DNA of 64,000 nucleotides from Eucommia ulmoides (GCA_016647705.1 CM028336.1:10858880-10922879), one strand, 5' to 3'; shown: positions 11,500-24,375, counted from the stretch's first letter. Made by a program: numbers and translations. The notes: generated from the letters alone by a model not told the origin.

Positions 11500-11975
11500 T
11501 CTTCTATTGTAATTCATCTTCAATTTGGTCTAACCAAAATTTTTATTATGAAAAATTGATGAATTCCATCAATTTGCGGTTATTTTCATAATTTTCCGTC
11601 TTCATCTCTCTTTTTGCAGCTATAAGAAGCCGTTTTTGTCCCAAATCTATTTTTTCACTAATACATCTCAATATTATTGAGAACAAAAAATTTTATTCCT
11701 TAAAATATAATACAAGATTTATAAGAATTTAAGAATTGTAATTAAATTTTTATTAAAATATGTGGGTAAAAATTCTAATTTTTCATTCTCAATAATTATG
11801 AGATGTGTGAGCACAAGAACAGGTTTGGAAAGAAAAATAGCATCTTATAACTGCAAAAAGTGAGAGGAACGCGAGAAATAAAAAAATATCCAAAGTAATT
11901 TATTTCGTCCAATTTATTGACAAAAATGTTCAATTGTACCAAATTGAAGACAAATTGGAATAGAGATTGTAATTA
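11500..11975. repeat. Fold-back (hairpin) repeat, MITE-like
   Basis: The left arm (about 11500-11715) and right arm (about 11760-11975) are imperfect reverse complements. Anchors are tttttgcagctataag on the left against cttataactgcaaaaa on the right, and ctcaatattattgagaa against ttctcaataattatgag nearer the centre. No coding potential. Borders and target duplication were not resolved; the left edge abuts the LTR-like segment. Confidence 0.65.
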
Positions 11976-12990
11976 ATTATTTGTTGATTTTAATAGAGTT
12001 GGTGATAGATTATTTAATTTTGTTTTTGGGAGAATGAGTGAGAGATTCACCCAAGAGTGACACAATTGGGTAATTTCTTAGCAACATATTGAGAAATTGT
12101 ATTATTCTCGAGAAATTGTATTATTCTCAAGAAATTGTGTTGTTCTCAGGTGCTTTTCAATTAATTGTGCTTCGTCCAATTTATGCTTTTAAATTGGGAG
12201 TTACATGAGAACTTTCATTCTCTAATTTTTAATTTTAGAAGTTTAATTTATCATATGATAATTTTTTTATTATTTTATTTGTAGGAGTGAAAACCTTGTA
12301 TTACTAAATAAGTTAATCTCAAAAGTGGGATTGTCATGGAAAATATCTTTCAATAAGATACCATGTCTTTTTATTTATTTGGAGGTAAAGACTAGGCATA
12401 TTTATCGCGATTTGATTGAATAACTATATTATCTTAACAATATGTGGTGCAAGATTTGTTTGTTACTTTAATTATGTTTAAAGAATTTATCAGTTCCAGT
12501 ATTTTGAGGTTTACATAATTCTTTTTTTTTTTAATTTTAAAATAGTCTATATAATCTTTAGGGGTGTAATTGTTGTGTGCCATTATTTACCAACTTATAT
12601 CCTATTTAATTGTTTTTGGAGTTTTTTTTTTTTTTAATCTAAACCTAACTAAAATTAATATTATCATAGTTAATTGAAATAAAAAAGTTCTTTAGTACGA
12701 TAACATACAAATAATCTCAATGCCACATTGAATACTGATGCAAACGATAATAATGTACCTTTCTTATATTTTGGAGTTGAGTTCTTTGTATTTAAACAAC
12801 TATCAATTGACTTCATCTATAATATTTTGTGATGATGGTCATCTAAATGAAATGTTCTTTTGTGGTTTTAAATTTGGCACATTTTATTATCTTTTATTTT
12901 TTAAATAAATATTCAGTGTTTGATTTGTGGTTCACTTTTCTATGTATAGTTTGCTTGATTCAAATTTATCTTCTTTTATTGGATTTCACA
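11976..12990. other. AT-rich non-coding stretch with a short tandem repeat
   Basis: At 12090-12157 a unit of about 22 bases ('gagaaattgtattattctc') repeats three times. The remainder, up to the copia element, contains no frame or motif I recognise. Confidence 0.5.
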
Positions 12991-12995
12991 TTAAG

Positions 12996-13491
12996 TGTTG
13001 GAGAAAAATACAAATAAATTGAGAAAAATACAAACTAATATTGAACTGAGATGCGAAAATCTCGTTCTCCTTGTGATCGATGTAGCAGAATTTATATTTG
13101 ACTTATCCCCTCCAGGATACAACAGCCCGACTTAATCGTTTGGTTCACACTAACTTTGCACAAGTAGTAGAACCTAAAACTTCACCAAGAGAACATCTTT
13201 CTTTGCCCAATATAAAGTATATATATGTATGAAAATATGAATGAATCACAAAGCTTGTAGAAGGAACTATTTATAGGTTTCCAAAACACACAAGATTAAA
13301 TGCACACAAATAAATGAAAAATGTTACAAAATTATAAAAGTCTTGAAAGTTACAAGAAAATAAAATGACATCATAATTGAGCACTAACTCACTAAGATAG
13401 TAGGAGACCTTTTACCTCCATAACTTATAAAACTCCAAAAATAATTCATTTATTTAATTGATAATATATATTATATTAAAATGTAACAACA
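12996..13491 (-). repeat. 3' LTR of the copia element
   Basis: Plus-strand text starts tgttggagaaaaatac and ends aacaaca. It aligns along its length with 18023-18534, apart from a short block near 13070-13090 where the other LTR has about 35 extra bases. On the inner side it meets the polypurine tract, which identifies it as the 3' LTR of a minus-strand element. Confidence 0.93.
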
Positions 13492-13499
13492 TTCCCCCC

Positions 13500-15507
13500 A
13501 CTCATTTTAACATAAAATAAAATTATCGGGCAAAGATGGATCAACATATATAATGAACGTATGCTCTGCATTGAACATTCACTTAGTGATATAACAATCT
13601 CTACTCCAGAGTCAATAGTAGTCTCAAACTTGAACTATAACTTCTTAAGGGAAATAAAGTATCATTGTCCATGTATGATTTTCCGGGTGTTAACATGAGT
13701 TTTATTAACCAGCACATTACGACCTTATGCTATCCCAGTTTTCATAAGTGTTTTTTAGAATAACCTAATTTTCATAGAAAGCGACCTTACTTTCACACTT
13801 ATATAGGTGATATCTATCAAGGGTACTCTTGTAATTACGATACCTCACTCATAAGAGATACAGATTTCATTAAGAGTCATAAAACTCAACCCTCCAATCA
13901 TCACAAGACAAATGCACTTACACTATAAGGATGGATAAAAAAAATAGTGCATTTTTCTAGTTTTCTTATGATTCGTTTTTCCCATTGAACCTGGTTCTCA
14001 AGATCTTTGGTCCCTAGGTTGGGTATCCTCATAAGTAACTTACTAAAGTATAGGCTTTAACCTCATCCTCCTCGATGTATTCCGAACCTTTTCTTTAGTC
14101 AAAGCCTTTGTTAGTGAATCTACAAGATTATCTCAAGATTTAATATAATCCACATTAACAACACCATTACTCATATAAGATCTTACAATACTGTACTTTC
14201 TCCTTATAGGTCTGGATTTTCCATTATAATAACGGTTTTGTACTCTACCAATTGTAGTAGTGTTATCACAATGTATTAAAATAGATAGAATTAGTTTTTC
14301 CCAAAGTGGAACTTCATGTAATAAATCTTTTAACCAATTCGCTTACTCAATTGTAGAAACTAGAGCTATGAGTTCAGCCTCTATTATCAAATTAGCAATG
14401 ATAGTTTTTTTTTTTACTTCCAACATATAGCACCACCACCTAATGTAAAAGTATAACCAGTGGTAGAAAGAGAATTACTTGACAATGTATTCTAGTCTGT
14501 ATCACTAAAACCTTCAAGTACCGCAAGATATTTTTGATAAAACAAACCATAATTTTTAGTGTCGGATAAATATTTTAGTATCCATTCAATGGCACACCAA
14601 TGTTTTTTTACCTAGTTTGTTGGTAAACATGTTGAGTACTCCAACTGCATATGCAATGTCAGGTCTAGTGCAATCAGTCGCATATCCCAAGATACCAATC
14701 ATACTAGCATATTCCTGTTGACAACTCTGACTGCGGCTTTTGATTAATCACATCAAAATCATTTTCAACAGGAAATAAGTGTACGCTAGAATCGAAAGGA
14801 GTAGCAACGTGCTTATAGTTATAAAAATTATATTTTTTTCAAAATTTTCACAATGTAATGCGATTAATCAAGATAAATACCATCACATGTTTTTGTAATT
14901 TTTATTTCCAAAATAAAATTAGCCTCACCAAGATCTTTCATATCAAAATAGCTACTAAGCATATTTTTTGTTTCTACTATCACATCTAAATTAGAGCCAT
15001 GTATTAAAAGATCATCTACATAGAGACTAACCAAAACATGTGAATTATTCTAAGATTTATAATAGATGAACTTATCACACTCATTAGGCTTAAAATCATT
15101 TTCGATCATGTAGGAATCAAACTTTGCATGCTATTGTTTAGGAACTTGTTTTAAATCATACTGGGATTTATTCAATTTACACACTTTGTTTTCTTGTCTA
15201 GACTCAATAAAACCTTCAGGTTAATCCATATAAATTTCTTCATATAGAACTTCATTTAAAAATGTAGTTTTTACATCCATTTGATCAATTTCTAAATTAA
15301 AAATTATAACATTAGCAATTAACAATCTAATGGATGTAACTCTGGTAACTGGAGAAAAAGTATCAAAGAAATACAATTCTTTTTTTTTCTTAAAAATTTT
15401 ATCAACAAATCTAGCTTTAAACTTATCATGGAACCATCAAGTTTAAATTTTTCCCTAAGAACCCATTTACATCTTATAGTTTTAAAACCCGGTGGTAAAT
15501 CAACCAA
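13500..15507 (-). pseudogene. Copia reverse transcriptase-RNase H remnant
   Basis: The upstream end (15507 leftward) reads LPPGFKTIRCKWVLREKFK, the conserved opening of copia reverse transcriptase. Further left, in several frames, are recognisable pieces of the domain. They include the motif around 'MIGILGYATDCTRPD' (14640-14700) just before RNase H, and the RNase H end near 14350. Frame shifts and stops are frequent, so no product is expected. Confidence 0.8.
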
Positions 15508-15880
15508 TTGTTTTCAATTTTTGTTAGAAATTAGCGACTTGATCTCACCATTTATAGCCTCTTTCCAAAAAAATTGTGTTTGGTGATGATAAAATTTGTT
15601 GAAAAGTAGTTGAATTTTTCTTAGTATTAAAAACGTAAAAATAAGGACCAAAATCTTTTTCAACTCTAGCTCTTTTACTCCTTCTTAACTCAATTTCAAA
15701 ATTATTTTTGTTTTGTAAAATAGGAGTAGAAGAACTAGAATTAGAAAAAAATATTTTTTTCAATTACTTTACCCCCACTATCTTTAGATTTAAAAGGAAA
15801 TGTTTATTCATGAAAAATAACATCACCAGATTCAATGAAAATATTATTTTCAATATCCAAAAATTTATAGGTTGTATTAT

Positions 15881-16696
15881 TTATTGCTTATCCAAGAAAA
15901 ACACAAGTGTAGCTCTAACACCTAATTTAGGTCTTTTAAGGCCAGTTAACCTAACAAAGGCTAAACAACCCAAAACTCTAAAATATTCCAAGTTTGGTTT
16001 ATGCCCCTTCCACAAGTCAAAAGAAGTAATTTTAGTTTTTTTATGTGGCACCCTATTTATAACATGACATGCAGTAAAAAGTACCTCACCCCCAAAGATT
16101 TTGGGGAGCACCAAGATCAATTAACATGACATTTGTTAAATCAATTAAAATTTGATTTTTTTATTTCCGTCACACCATTTGATGCGGATGAATATGGCGG
16201 AGTAATCTCATGAATTATTCCTAAAGACAGAAAAAAATGAGTAATAATTATTCACATATTCTCGGTCTCTATCACTTCTAATTCTCTTTATTTTTCTACC
16301 AAATTGATTTTCAATTTCGTAAAGAAAATCTTTAAATTTTTTAAAAGTATCACTTTTATTTTTTAAGTAAACATAAGTAACTCTTGAAAAATCATCAATA
16401 AAAGTGGTAAAATATCTATTTCCTTCACAAGTTAAAATTCTTTCAAATTCAATTAACTCTAACAATTCAATATCTCTTTCTATATTTTTATGAGGTCTTT
16501 TAGTAATTTTTGTTTGACTACACACTTCACATTTTTCAAAAAAAATTGTCAGTCTTGGCAATAATGCAAGACTATTCATAATTCCCACATATCTACTATT
16601 AATATAACAAAGTCGTGCATACCAAAAATTCATAGAAGACAACATATAAATAAAACTCACTAAAATTTTATTATTCTCAATCTTTAGTTTAAACAT
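15881..16696 (-). pseudogene. Copia integrase remnant
   Basis: From 16696 to 16208 the frame contains the zinc-binding region (CEVCSQTKITKRPH) and the catalytic core with FIDDFSR and RSDRDREY, two of the D,D-35-E acidic positions. The upstream finger reads FWYARLCYINSRY where the family has a His-containing WHARLGH, so the HHCC histidines are lost. From 16120 to 15881 the end of the core continues (GEVLFTACHVINRVPHKKT...LWKGHKPN) in another frame. The third acidic residue falls in the broken interval. Confidence 0.88.
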
Positions 16697-17171
16697 ATTA
16701 TCACAAGCATATCATTTGTGCACAAATATCCCCTTTTTTTGTGATAACATATTGATCAGACTCCATAATCTGTTTGAAGTCAGCTTTATTGAGTAAGAAA
16801 CTTAACATTAAATTTTTCCTTATGGACGGAGTATATAAAACATCTTTTAAGGTAAGCACATGTCTAGAAGTAAATTTAAGGTCAACCTCATCTCTCTCAA
16901 GTATCTTGGTTTTACTAGAATCACCAAGCATCATTGTTTTTTCTTCTTCAAATTGAGTATATTTTTTAAATTAATTTTTATCGTAGCAAATATGTCTATT
17001 AGCACCAGAGTTTACCTACCACCCTTCTACATATTGAACCATATTCATGTCTGTAATCATTGCCACAAGTGGCTCCACGATAACGTTAGCCTATAGAATA
17101 GACTGACGTTTTTAAAATTTGAAAACTTGAGCAATATGCCCACTTTTGCCATAGACAAAACAACCAACAAA

Positions 17172-18004
17172 TTAATTTTGTGAAGAAGGTACTTGGTTCA
17201 AGTTCATGTTACTCTTATTATGAGATTTAGTAAAGTGTTTCGTATGTTTCTTCTTTGGCTTCAAATGACTATTTCTAGGAGGATAAATTTTGGACAAATT
17301 ATTATTTGAAGAAATAAAATTTACCTTTGTGATGCAATCATCATTGTCTTCATGTGTCATAAGAGCATCTTGACCTTGGGCTTCCTCTTCCACACGGATT
17401 TTTGTGATTAACATCTCTAGTGAAGTCTCCTTTTGCTTGTGATACATTGATTTTTTAAACTCTCTCCATGACGGTAGCAATATATCAATTATTCCGGCCA
17501 CAATAAGATTATCTCCAATCTTAATGCCTTCAGATCTCATTTCTGTTACGATCATTTGAAAATCTTGAGATTCCTCCACTACAAATTTACTATCCACAAT
17601 TTGAAATTGAAAAAATCGACTTGCAACATATTTCTTTGCACATGCTTCTTCACTATCATATTTTCTTTGCAACACTTTCCAAAATTTCTTTGCAGTTTTG
17701 TAAGTAGTAGCATAATAATTATAAAATTGATCCGCAAGACAATTCAAGAGATAAAAACGACAATTATACTCATCTCTTTCATATTTTTCTAACTTCTCCT
17801 GATGAATGTACTTTTCCTCATCAATCATGTTGTTGGTAGAAACTTTGATGAGATTCTTCTTGGAAAGAACATAAGCAACTTTGAATAGACTTAGATAAAA
17901 AAAAGTAAATTACCTTTCCATCTTTTGAAATAGACTCCCCTGAAGCGAAATGGCTTGTTGAGATCTACGACACTTTTGTTTACTTTCTCGATTATTGGCT
18001 CCAT
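17172..18004 (-). pseudogene. Copia gag remnant
   Basis: The start [11 protein letters not shown] at 18004 runs into a stop near 17891. The frame 17828-17172 (218 residues) is a UBN2-type copia capsid region, including [17 protein letters not shown] and later [16 protein letters not shown]. The expected CCHC zinc knuckle and protease are not seen intact; about 17171-16700 holds only decayed pieces. It is non-functional because of stops and frame changes. Confidence 0.88.
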
Positions 18005-18022
18005 TTTGAATCTCCTTAAAAT

Positions 18023-18534
18023 TGTTGGAGAAAAATACAAACTAATAGCGGACTGAGGTACAGAAATCTCGTTCTCTTTAAGGAGATTTAATCTCTCTGC
18101 AGTTGGCAACGTCTTGAGACCGGTGCAACATAATTTATATTTGACTTGTCCCCTCTAGATACAACAACCTGTTTTAGCCGTTTGGCTCACACTAACTTTG
18201 CATTAGTAGTAGAACCCAAAACTCCACCAAGAAAATACCTTTCTTTGCCCAAGATAAAGTATATATATATATATGAAAATATAAATGAATCACAAAGCTT
18301 GTGGAAGAACTTATTTATAGGCTCCCAAAACACGGAAGATTAAATACACACAAATAAATAAAATATGTTACAAAATTCTAAAAGTCTTGAAAGTTACAAG
18401 AAAATGAAATGACACCATAATGGAGTACTAACTCATTAAGATAATGTGAGACCTTTTAGCTCCATAACTTATAAACCTCCAAAAATAATTAATTTATTTA
18501 AGTAATAATATATATTATATTAAAATATAAAACA
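18023..18534 (-). repeat. 5' LTR of the copia element
   Basis: Homologous to 12996-13491, starting tgttggagaaaaatac and ending aaaaca. Outside it lies the ttaag duplication. It differs from its partner by many substitutions plus a roughly 35-base insertion near 18078-18115, so the element is not recent. Confidence 0.93.
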
Positions 18535-18539
18535 TTAAG

Positions 18540-18748
18540 TATTTATGTTATATCTATTTTATGATATTAAAGGGTTCGATTTTATATTTTATTTGATTTA
18601 TATCATAATATTTTTTTCTAAAAGTATCTATTGTTTTGTGTTTATTTTTTTTACAAGTGATGAATAAGGATCATACTCCTTTTTTAGTGTTTGTATTGTC
18701 ATGGACAACAAAAAATACCTGTAAAAATATTTTCATCTACTTCTCATA

Positions 18749-18786
<38 letters not shown>

Positions 18787-20990
18787 TCAATTAAACTACA
18801 TTTTTTGGAATTTTATTTTATTTTTATCTCGAATACATACGTGCATGAATTATACTTTTATATTGTTCCCTTATATTTTTATTATCACATAATCCATGCA
18901 TGAATCCATTAAAAAAACAAACAAACAAACAAACTTAGGATTGTTTCATGGGTGCTTACCAACCAATCCCAAAAAGATATCAAAATTACTGATTAAACCC
19001 GTAGCTTTTTTATGTGAACTGAGCATTCCTTATGGCATCTCTGTGACCAAAATTTCCCTGATTAATGTGTCGCTTTATAAATACCATGTAATCATTTTTC
19101 CTCTATGAGGAACTAAATTAGGTAACATAAGACTAGTTTTAGGTGGAATGAAAATGCTTGTTTTGATCTTAATTCAAACGTGAAATAGTAAAATTTTTAC
19201 ACAACAATTATGTGCGATTAATTCTCTTTAAAATGATATATTAATCATATTTTTTAGAGTTGTTTATCTTAATGAGTGTAAATGTTACATGTAATATTTA
19301 GTAATTACACCGTGTTCCATGTAACATTCATGTAACAACAATGTTACATGTGACATTACTGTATTTCCATTTATATTTGCATGTTTTACACCATGGTAAT
19401 GTAACATTCATGTAACAGTAATGTTTGCATGTTGAATGCCACATCTAATCCAATTGAAACAACACTATAATGATCGAATCACATCTGCTTATAACCCCCT
19501 CGTTCTTTGCAAGTGGAATGTAATATTGTCTGTGTTAAATCCTATTTCATATAAATGTTACATATAACATCTTATAGTTCGTGTGAAACCAATGTTGAAT
19601 GTAATATTCGATGATTGATTATAATATTTTTTTGGAGTTCTAAATTGGGATGCATTTGGATGTAATATATAACATTAACTGTAATGTTAATATTATATAT
19701 AACATCACTACATTCTGTGTGCCCATGATTGTTGAATATAATATCTAATATAATAGAAACTAAAAATTCTGGAAGTACTATGTTGAATATAACACGAATG
19801 TGAAAACTGACACAAATAAAAAAAAATAACGAATTTGATATCGTTTTGAAGATCTTATTTAGACGAATCTAAATATATAATTAGATTGTGAAAAAAAAAA
19901 TGCGTACAACAATAGTTATTTTGATTTTAATTAAATATTTTGTTGAATATAGAAACTTACTATCCCTCTTATAAAATCTTCACTGCAGCAAATTTAGTGA
20001 GGAAAAATCTGTCAATAGAAAATGTACGAATCAGAATTTTGGGACTATGTTGTGCATGTAATTTGTGATCTTGAATTTCTTGGTTTGTTATTTAATTAGA
20101 GGGTTTAGCCAGTAATTTGATGACATTTTTTGGGTCCTCTTGGTGTTTTTTCCTTATTTCATATAACGTTTTTTTTTTCTCTTTAAATCGTGACTTTGGG
20201 CATGAGTTATACGCTAATTTATTCTAGAAATCAGGACATTTTTTTATATGTGTGACATTTTAAATTCTTGAATTAGATATCTAGAGTTCAAAATTAAAAG
20301 ATTTTAAAATACATTTTTAACCCTTATATTACATCTAAAGCCTAAAATTAAAAGAAACATTTTAAATTTTTGAGAAATATAGTTTGCATAGCTTTCACGC
20401 CTCTCTCTCAAATTTAGTTTCTTTCTACCCCGACCTACCCATTTCTTTCTTGTTGACTACCACTTTCCTGTTACCTTCATAAATTTCGTCAATGCGCGAT
20501 GGTTAACACATAGGTACACGTAGGTATTGATTATTTAATGTAGGTCAATTATTTTAGGTTTTAATGATTTTACAAAATTTTAATTGATCAATATGTAGCA
20601 ACTAAAATTGTTAATAAATTAAATTTTATGCATTAAAGCACATAGTGTTTATGTCTATTCTATAAATCATGACATATTTTATATTTGAGACATTTTTTAC
20701 CATTAGATAATTGGAAACACTCCAATCATTAAAAATAATTTGTTTCCATATAAATATCAAGTATATTTAACACTCAGGCTATTCAATCTTTTATTAAGTT
20801 TTAGACAAAATTGATAGAATGATTTTATCGGTAATGTTGAGGCTTGTAGATCAATTGTTGGAATATGAATGGTGAACCTCATTCTTTCCATTTGGTCATT
20901 TGCTTCAAGTGTTTTGAGCTTTAAATGTTAGTAATTAAATAGCTTGTTTCTATTTCCTGCATTTTTTACAGCCAAATTACAATTAGAAGG
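18540..20990. other. AT-rich intergenic DNA
   Basis: No supported gene. There is a T homopolymer at 18755-18779, a (caaa)n run near 18913-18931 and a cluster of 'tgtaacatt' words at 19255-19800 (listed separately). An A-run at 20990-21007 ends the stretch and could be the tail of a retroposed sequence, but nothing recognisable precedes it. Confidence 0.45.
19255..19800. repeat. Cluster of tgtaacatt / aatgttaca words
   Basis: The word tgtaaca(tt) and its complement aatgttaca recur in both orientations, for example 'catgtaacattcatgtaac' near 19318-19337 and 'aatgttacatgtgacatt' near 19340-19357. Spacing is irregular. It looks like a decayed array of short inverted repeats, of unknown origin. 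Confidence 0.5.
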
Positions 20991-21779
20991 AAAAAAAAAA
21001 AAAAAAACCCCATCTCCGTTCCTTGGTCTTGTCGCCTGAACAGTGTATGATGGCTTCTCCCTTTGACAGTTGGTGACTCTTCATTTATCTACGGTCTTCT
21101 TATTTTGTCAAAAGCTCCATCCTGGACGTAACTTTGAAGTGTACCAATCTTTCCTCGAAATCGTTTGTGTATATCAAAATCCAAGTCTTCTACGGTGCAC
21201 GATGGTTTTTTTGGGTCTACGGCCTCTTGATGAAGTTTGGTTGCAGGATAGGATTTAATAGGGCTTTTGGGCTTTGATGTTTTGTTGTTTTAATAGTGGT
21301 ATCATGGGAATTTGATGTGTTTTTTACCATGTGTCCATTGATGACGTCGAACATCCTTGGAACAAAATTACTTTAAGGGTGATATGCTAGGTTTTCTCTT
21401 GCTTCATCCCTTTGCTCTTATATTGTTTATCCTTTCTAGTTATCTGTATTGAAATGTTAGTCATGAAAGAAACATAACATATAAACAATCAGAGGGTATA
21501 GTTACTAAATAAAGCTTACATAATCAAGTATATTTTCTATGTTTAGAAATACTTTCTTCCTTAGGAGTACAATCTTAGACTCGGTCACTTATCGAGGCTT
21601 CAAGATTTCTAGCAAATTTTGACCTTTCTTCTTTCGAATTTTGAAGTAGACAGAATCACCAGTCAAATTCCTCGATTTTCGACCCAATCGTAGTATGGAG
21701 AACTTTGGATGAACCCAAACTCTATGGATAAAGGACAAAATGGCTAAAATCCACTATCTCTTTATTTTTATTTATATGT
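20991..21779. other. Unassigned stretch beside the Ogre-type element
   Basis: No recognised gene. Because it lies just beyond the C-terminal end of the Tat/Ogre-type integrase (minus strand), it may be the element's 3' untranslated region or a truncated 3' LTR. It shows no visible match to the LTR at 32750-33440. Three imperfect repeats based on 'ccctttcaggtttttact' follow at about 21799, 21850 and 21920. Confidence 0.35.
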
Positions 21780-22023
21780 TTGTCATTTTTTCCTTTAGCG
21801 CCCTTTCAGGTTTTTACTAAGGCCGGCTACCACATTTGTTGCACCCCAACGCCCTTTCAGGTTTTTACTGGGTCGGTGGTTTTGTATCTTGCTACGATCC
21901 CTACTTTCTTGCCCGTAGTGCCCTTTGGGGTTTTCACCACGTCCTCAGGTCATACAATTTTATACTTTTTTTTCCTCACTTCCTTTTGATCGTAAGTCTG
22001 GGTTTATATTTTTTGTTTTTTTT

Positions 22024-22239
22024 TCATGGGTAGAACTTTTTGACCGCATCAGAATTTATGGGCTTCAGAAACTCTTCTCCATCCATCTCTTGAAGTATTA
22101 AGGCCCCATGTCCTAACACTTTCTTGACAATGAATGATCCTTCCCAATATGGTGTAAACTTTCCCTTAGCTTCGTCTTGGCATGGGAGATCTTTCTTAAG
22201 TACTACCTCAGCTGTGATTTCTGATTCCGTTTCATTCAT
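22024..22239 (-). pseudogene. Gypsy (Tat/Ogre-type) integrase C-terminal end
   Basis: A 71-residue frame ends at a natural-looking terminus: VVLKKDLPCQDEAKGKFTPY then WEGSFIVKKVL and PINSDAVKKFYP. This matches the C-terminal integrase tail of Tat-lineage gypsy elements. It is cut on its N-terminal side by the Tekay insertion. Confidence 0.8.
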
Positions 22240-22929
22240 AAGTGATTATGGCTCCTGTTATGTCACACCCTACCCCACGCACCCATTACTCAAGGCCGGG
22301 CGTGACGTCGGCATGACATTTCCTGACCAATTAACCAAATACATACATACATACATACATACGTACACCACTATGAATTTTTTTTCCAAAATATATATTT
22401 TTTTTTTTCCGATTACAAAATTTGGGAATATACTTATTCCAAATATTCATAACGAAACCACAAAAGAAACAGAACCTTCCACGGTGCACATCCGACCAAC
22501 TCACCTTCAAAATGACACTACCTCCGGACTCTACCTAGTGCCACTAATGGACCCACTCTTAGCCGCGGTACATGAAACCAAATATTTTATCAGTGTACTG
22601 TCTTCATAATATAAAAATATTTTTTTTATGGATCAAGCATAAGTATTAAACACCACGTTTCAAAAATAATATAATATAACCACGTACCATACGGAAATCC
22701 AGTTTCCCTGTCACCAATGAAATAAACTAATATATTTAAAACACCCAATCCAAACATTTTAAATCAACCAATCCAAATATCTCGTCATAAATAAAATACC
22801 CCACACTACTCTCCTACTAGCCATATGATCATTTTTACCTCACGATCGGGAGTTACAACGGTACCGTAACCTGTACAACTGGGTCATCTAACGTGACTAT
22901 CAATGCCAGAACCATTTATTATCCCTAAT

Positions 22930-23280
22930 GGTAGGGGTACCACCCGCAGGATTTACACTCCTAACCGATCAATCAACCACCTGCAGAACTAATCCTCTTG
23001 ACAGGTCATAATATCAACAACCACCCACAGGATTAATCCTCCTGACAAATCATAATATCAACAACTACTTGCATGACTAATCCTCCTGACAGGTCATAAT
23101 ATCATCAACCACCTGCAAGACATGCCCTTCTGACTGGTCATAATAATCAACCACTTGTAGGACCGACACTCTTGACAAGTCAATAACATAATCAACCACC
23201 TGCAGGACGTGCCCTCCTAACAGGTCAAAACCATCCCGCAAGATATACCCTCCTGACGGGATTAAAACTATGGCATAGTC
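22930..23280. repeat. LTR minisatellite of about 50 bp
   Basis: Six to eight imperfect units are built on 'caaccacctgcaggac...cctcctgacaggtcataat'. Each unit has short complementary halves (cctgcagg, cctgacagg). A shorter version is present at the same place in the solo LTR (40695-40900), so the repeat is a property of the LTR family. Confidence 0.8.
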
Positions 23281-23859
23281 GGACAAAAATCACCTTCTAC
23301 ATTTAAAATCTACTTGATCCACATAAGTCATAAAATCGTCCAATTTTAATAAATATTTTTTTCCACAATTTATACGAAAATAAAATTTGTAAATTTACAG
23401 AGAAGATAGTACACTCACATCATTTTTCGCATTGCAAAAATATCACCGTCAGAAACTATTGGGAACCTGGCGCCTGTGAACCCAACAACGATAGGGCCTA
23501 AATTAATATTTTATTTAAAATAACCCTAATATGCAATGCATGACCCTAAAATGCACAACCTCCCATTTCCCAAATTTAATTATGCAAAATTGTTATTTTT
23601 CTCATTTTCCCATGTCAATATTTACGGTACAACATTTTTTTTAAAAATTAACGGTTACAATAATTATTATCACGATTGTGAAAATTTTAATGCTAATAAT
23701 TTAATTTAACGAAAATAATGACCAATTAAAATTTTACCTGTTCCGAATCGTCCACCAGCCGAGAAGATGATTTTTTTAAAAAAAAAAATTGGATTTTTGG
23801 TCTTTATTTGATTTTTATGGGTATTTTTTTTTTCTTTTCTGTTTCTATTTGGTTTCAAC

Positions 23860-24375
23860 CGACACACACACTCTCACCGCTGATCACCAAACACACACAC
23901 ACCAGCGATGAACAACCGAACACACACACACACCCACACAACCAACTGAACGAACACACATACACAGTCACAGTCGGTGACACAGACACATACCACAGGA
24001 CCAAATGACCGACAACCGAATGACACACATACACCCACACAATCGATGACACCTACCGGCGACAGAACGGCGATGATCACACATGCACACACGCCGGACG
24101 ACACATCCATATAGTCGCCGGATACCCATACACACCCACACAATCGACCGACGACCGACGGCCGACCACACTTACCCACAGAAACACACACACACACGAC
24201 GACGCTGAACAACACACACGAGCAGCACACAGCTACACACACACACACTCACCAAACGATGGCGACGATCTCACACCACTGGAGCGAACGTTGATGCCAC
24301 ATACACACATGCACGATCACCGTCGACTGATCAACGACACACACACACACACACACACACTATCGACGATCAGAA
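23860..24375. repeat. CA-rich block inside the LTR
   Basis: A long stretch of (ACAC) tracts broken by 'cgacgatc', 'ccgacgacc' and similar words. It is reduced in the other LTR (about 27600-27720) and nearly absent from the solo LTR. Long Cys/Val-rich frames across it on the minus strand are a by-product of the repeat. Confidence 0.85.

Larger units (their letters stand above)
12996..18534 (-). mobile_element. Ty1-copia LTR retrotransposon, nearly full length but coding-dead
   Basis: Two homologous LTRs (12996-13491 and 18023-18534) flank copia gag-integrase-reverse transcriptase-RNase H remnants in the correct order on the minus strand. The element is bounded by a perfect 5-bp target duplication, ttaag at 12991-12995 and 18535-18539. 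A polypurine tract abuts the 3' LTR (minus strand gagtggggggaa, plus 13492-13503). All coding parts are broken by stops and frame shifts. The gag ATG starts only 18 bases inside the 5' LTR and no tRNA primer site is recognisable. A second copy of the same family lies at 36571-44307. Confidence 0.95.

Noticed and set aside
23855-24248. Cys/Val-rich minus-strand frames
   Set aside because: Direct translation of the CA-rich LTR block; periodic composition with no domain.
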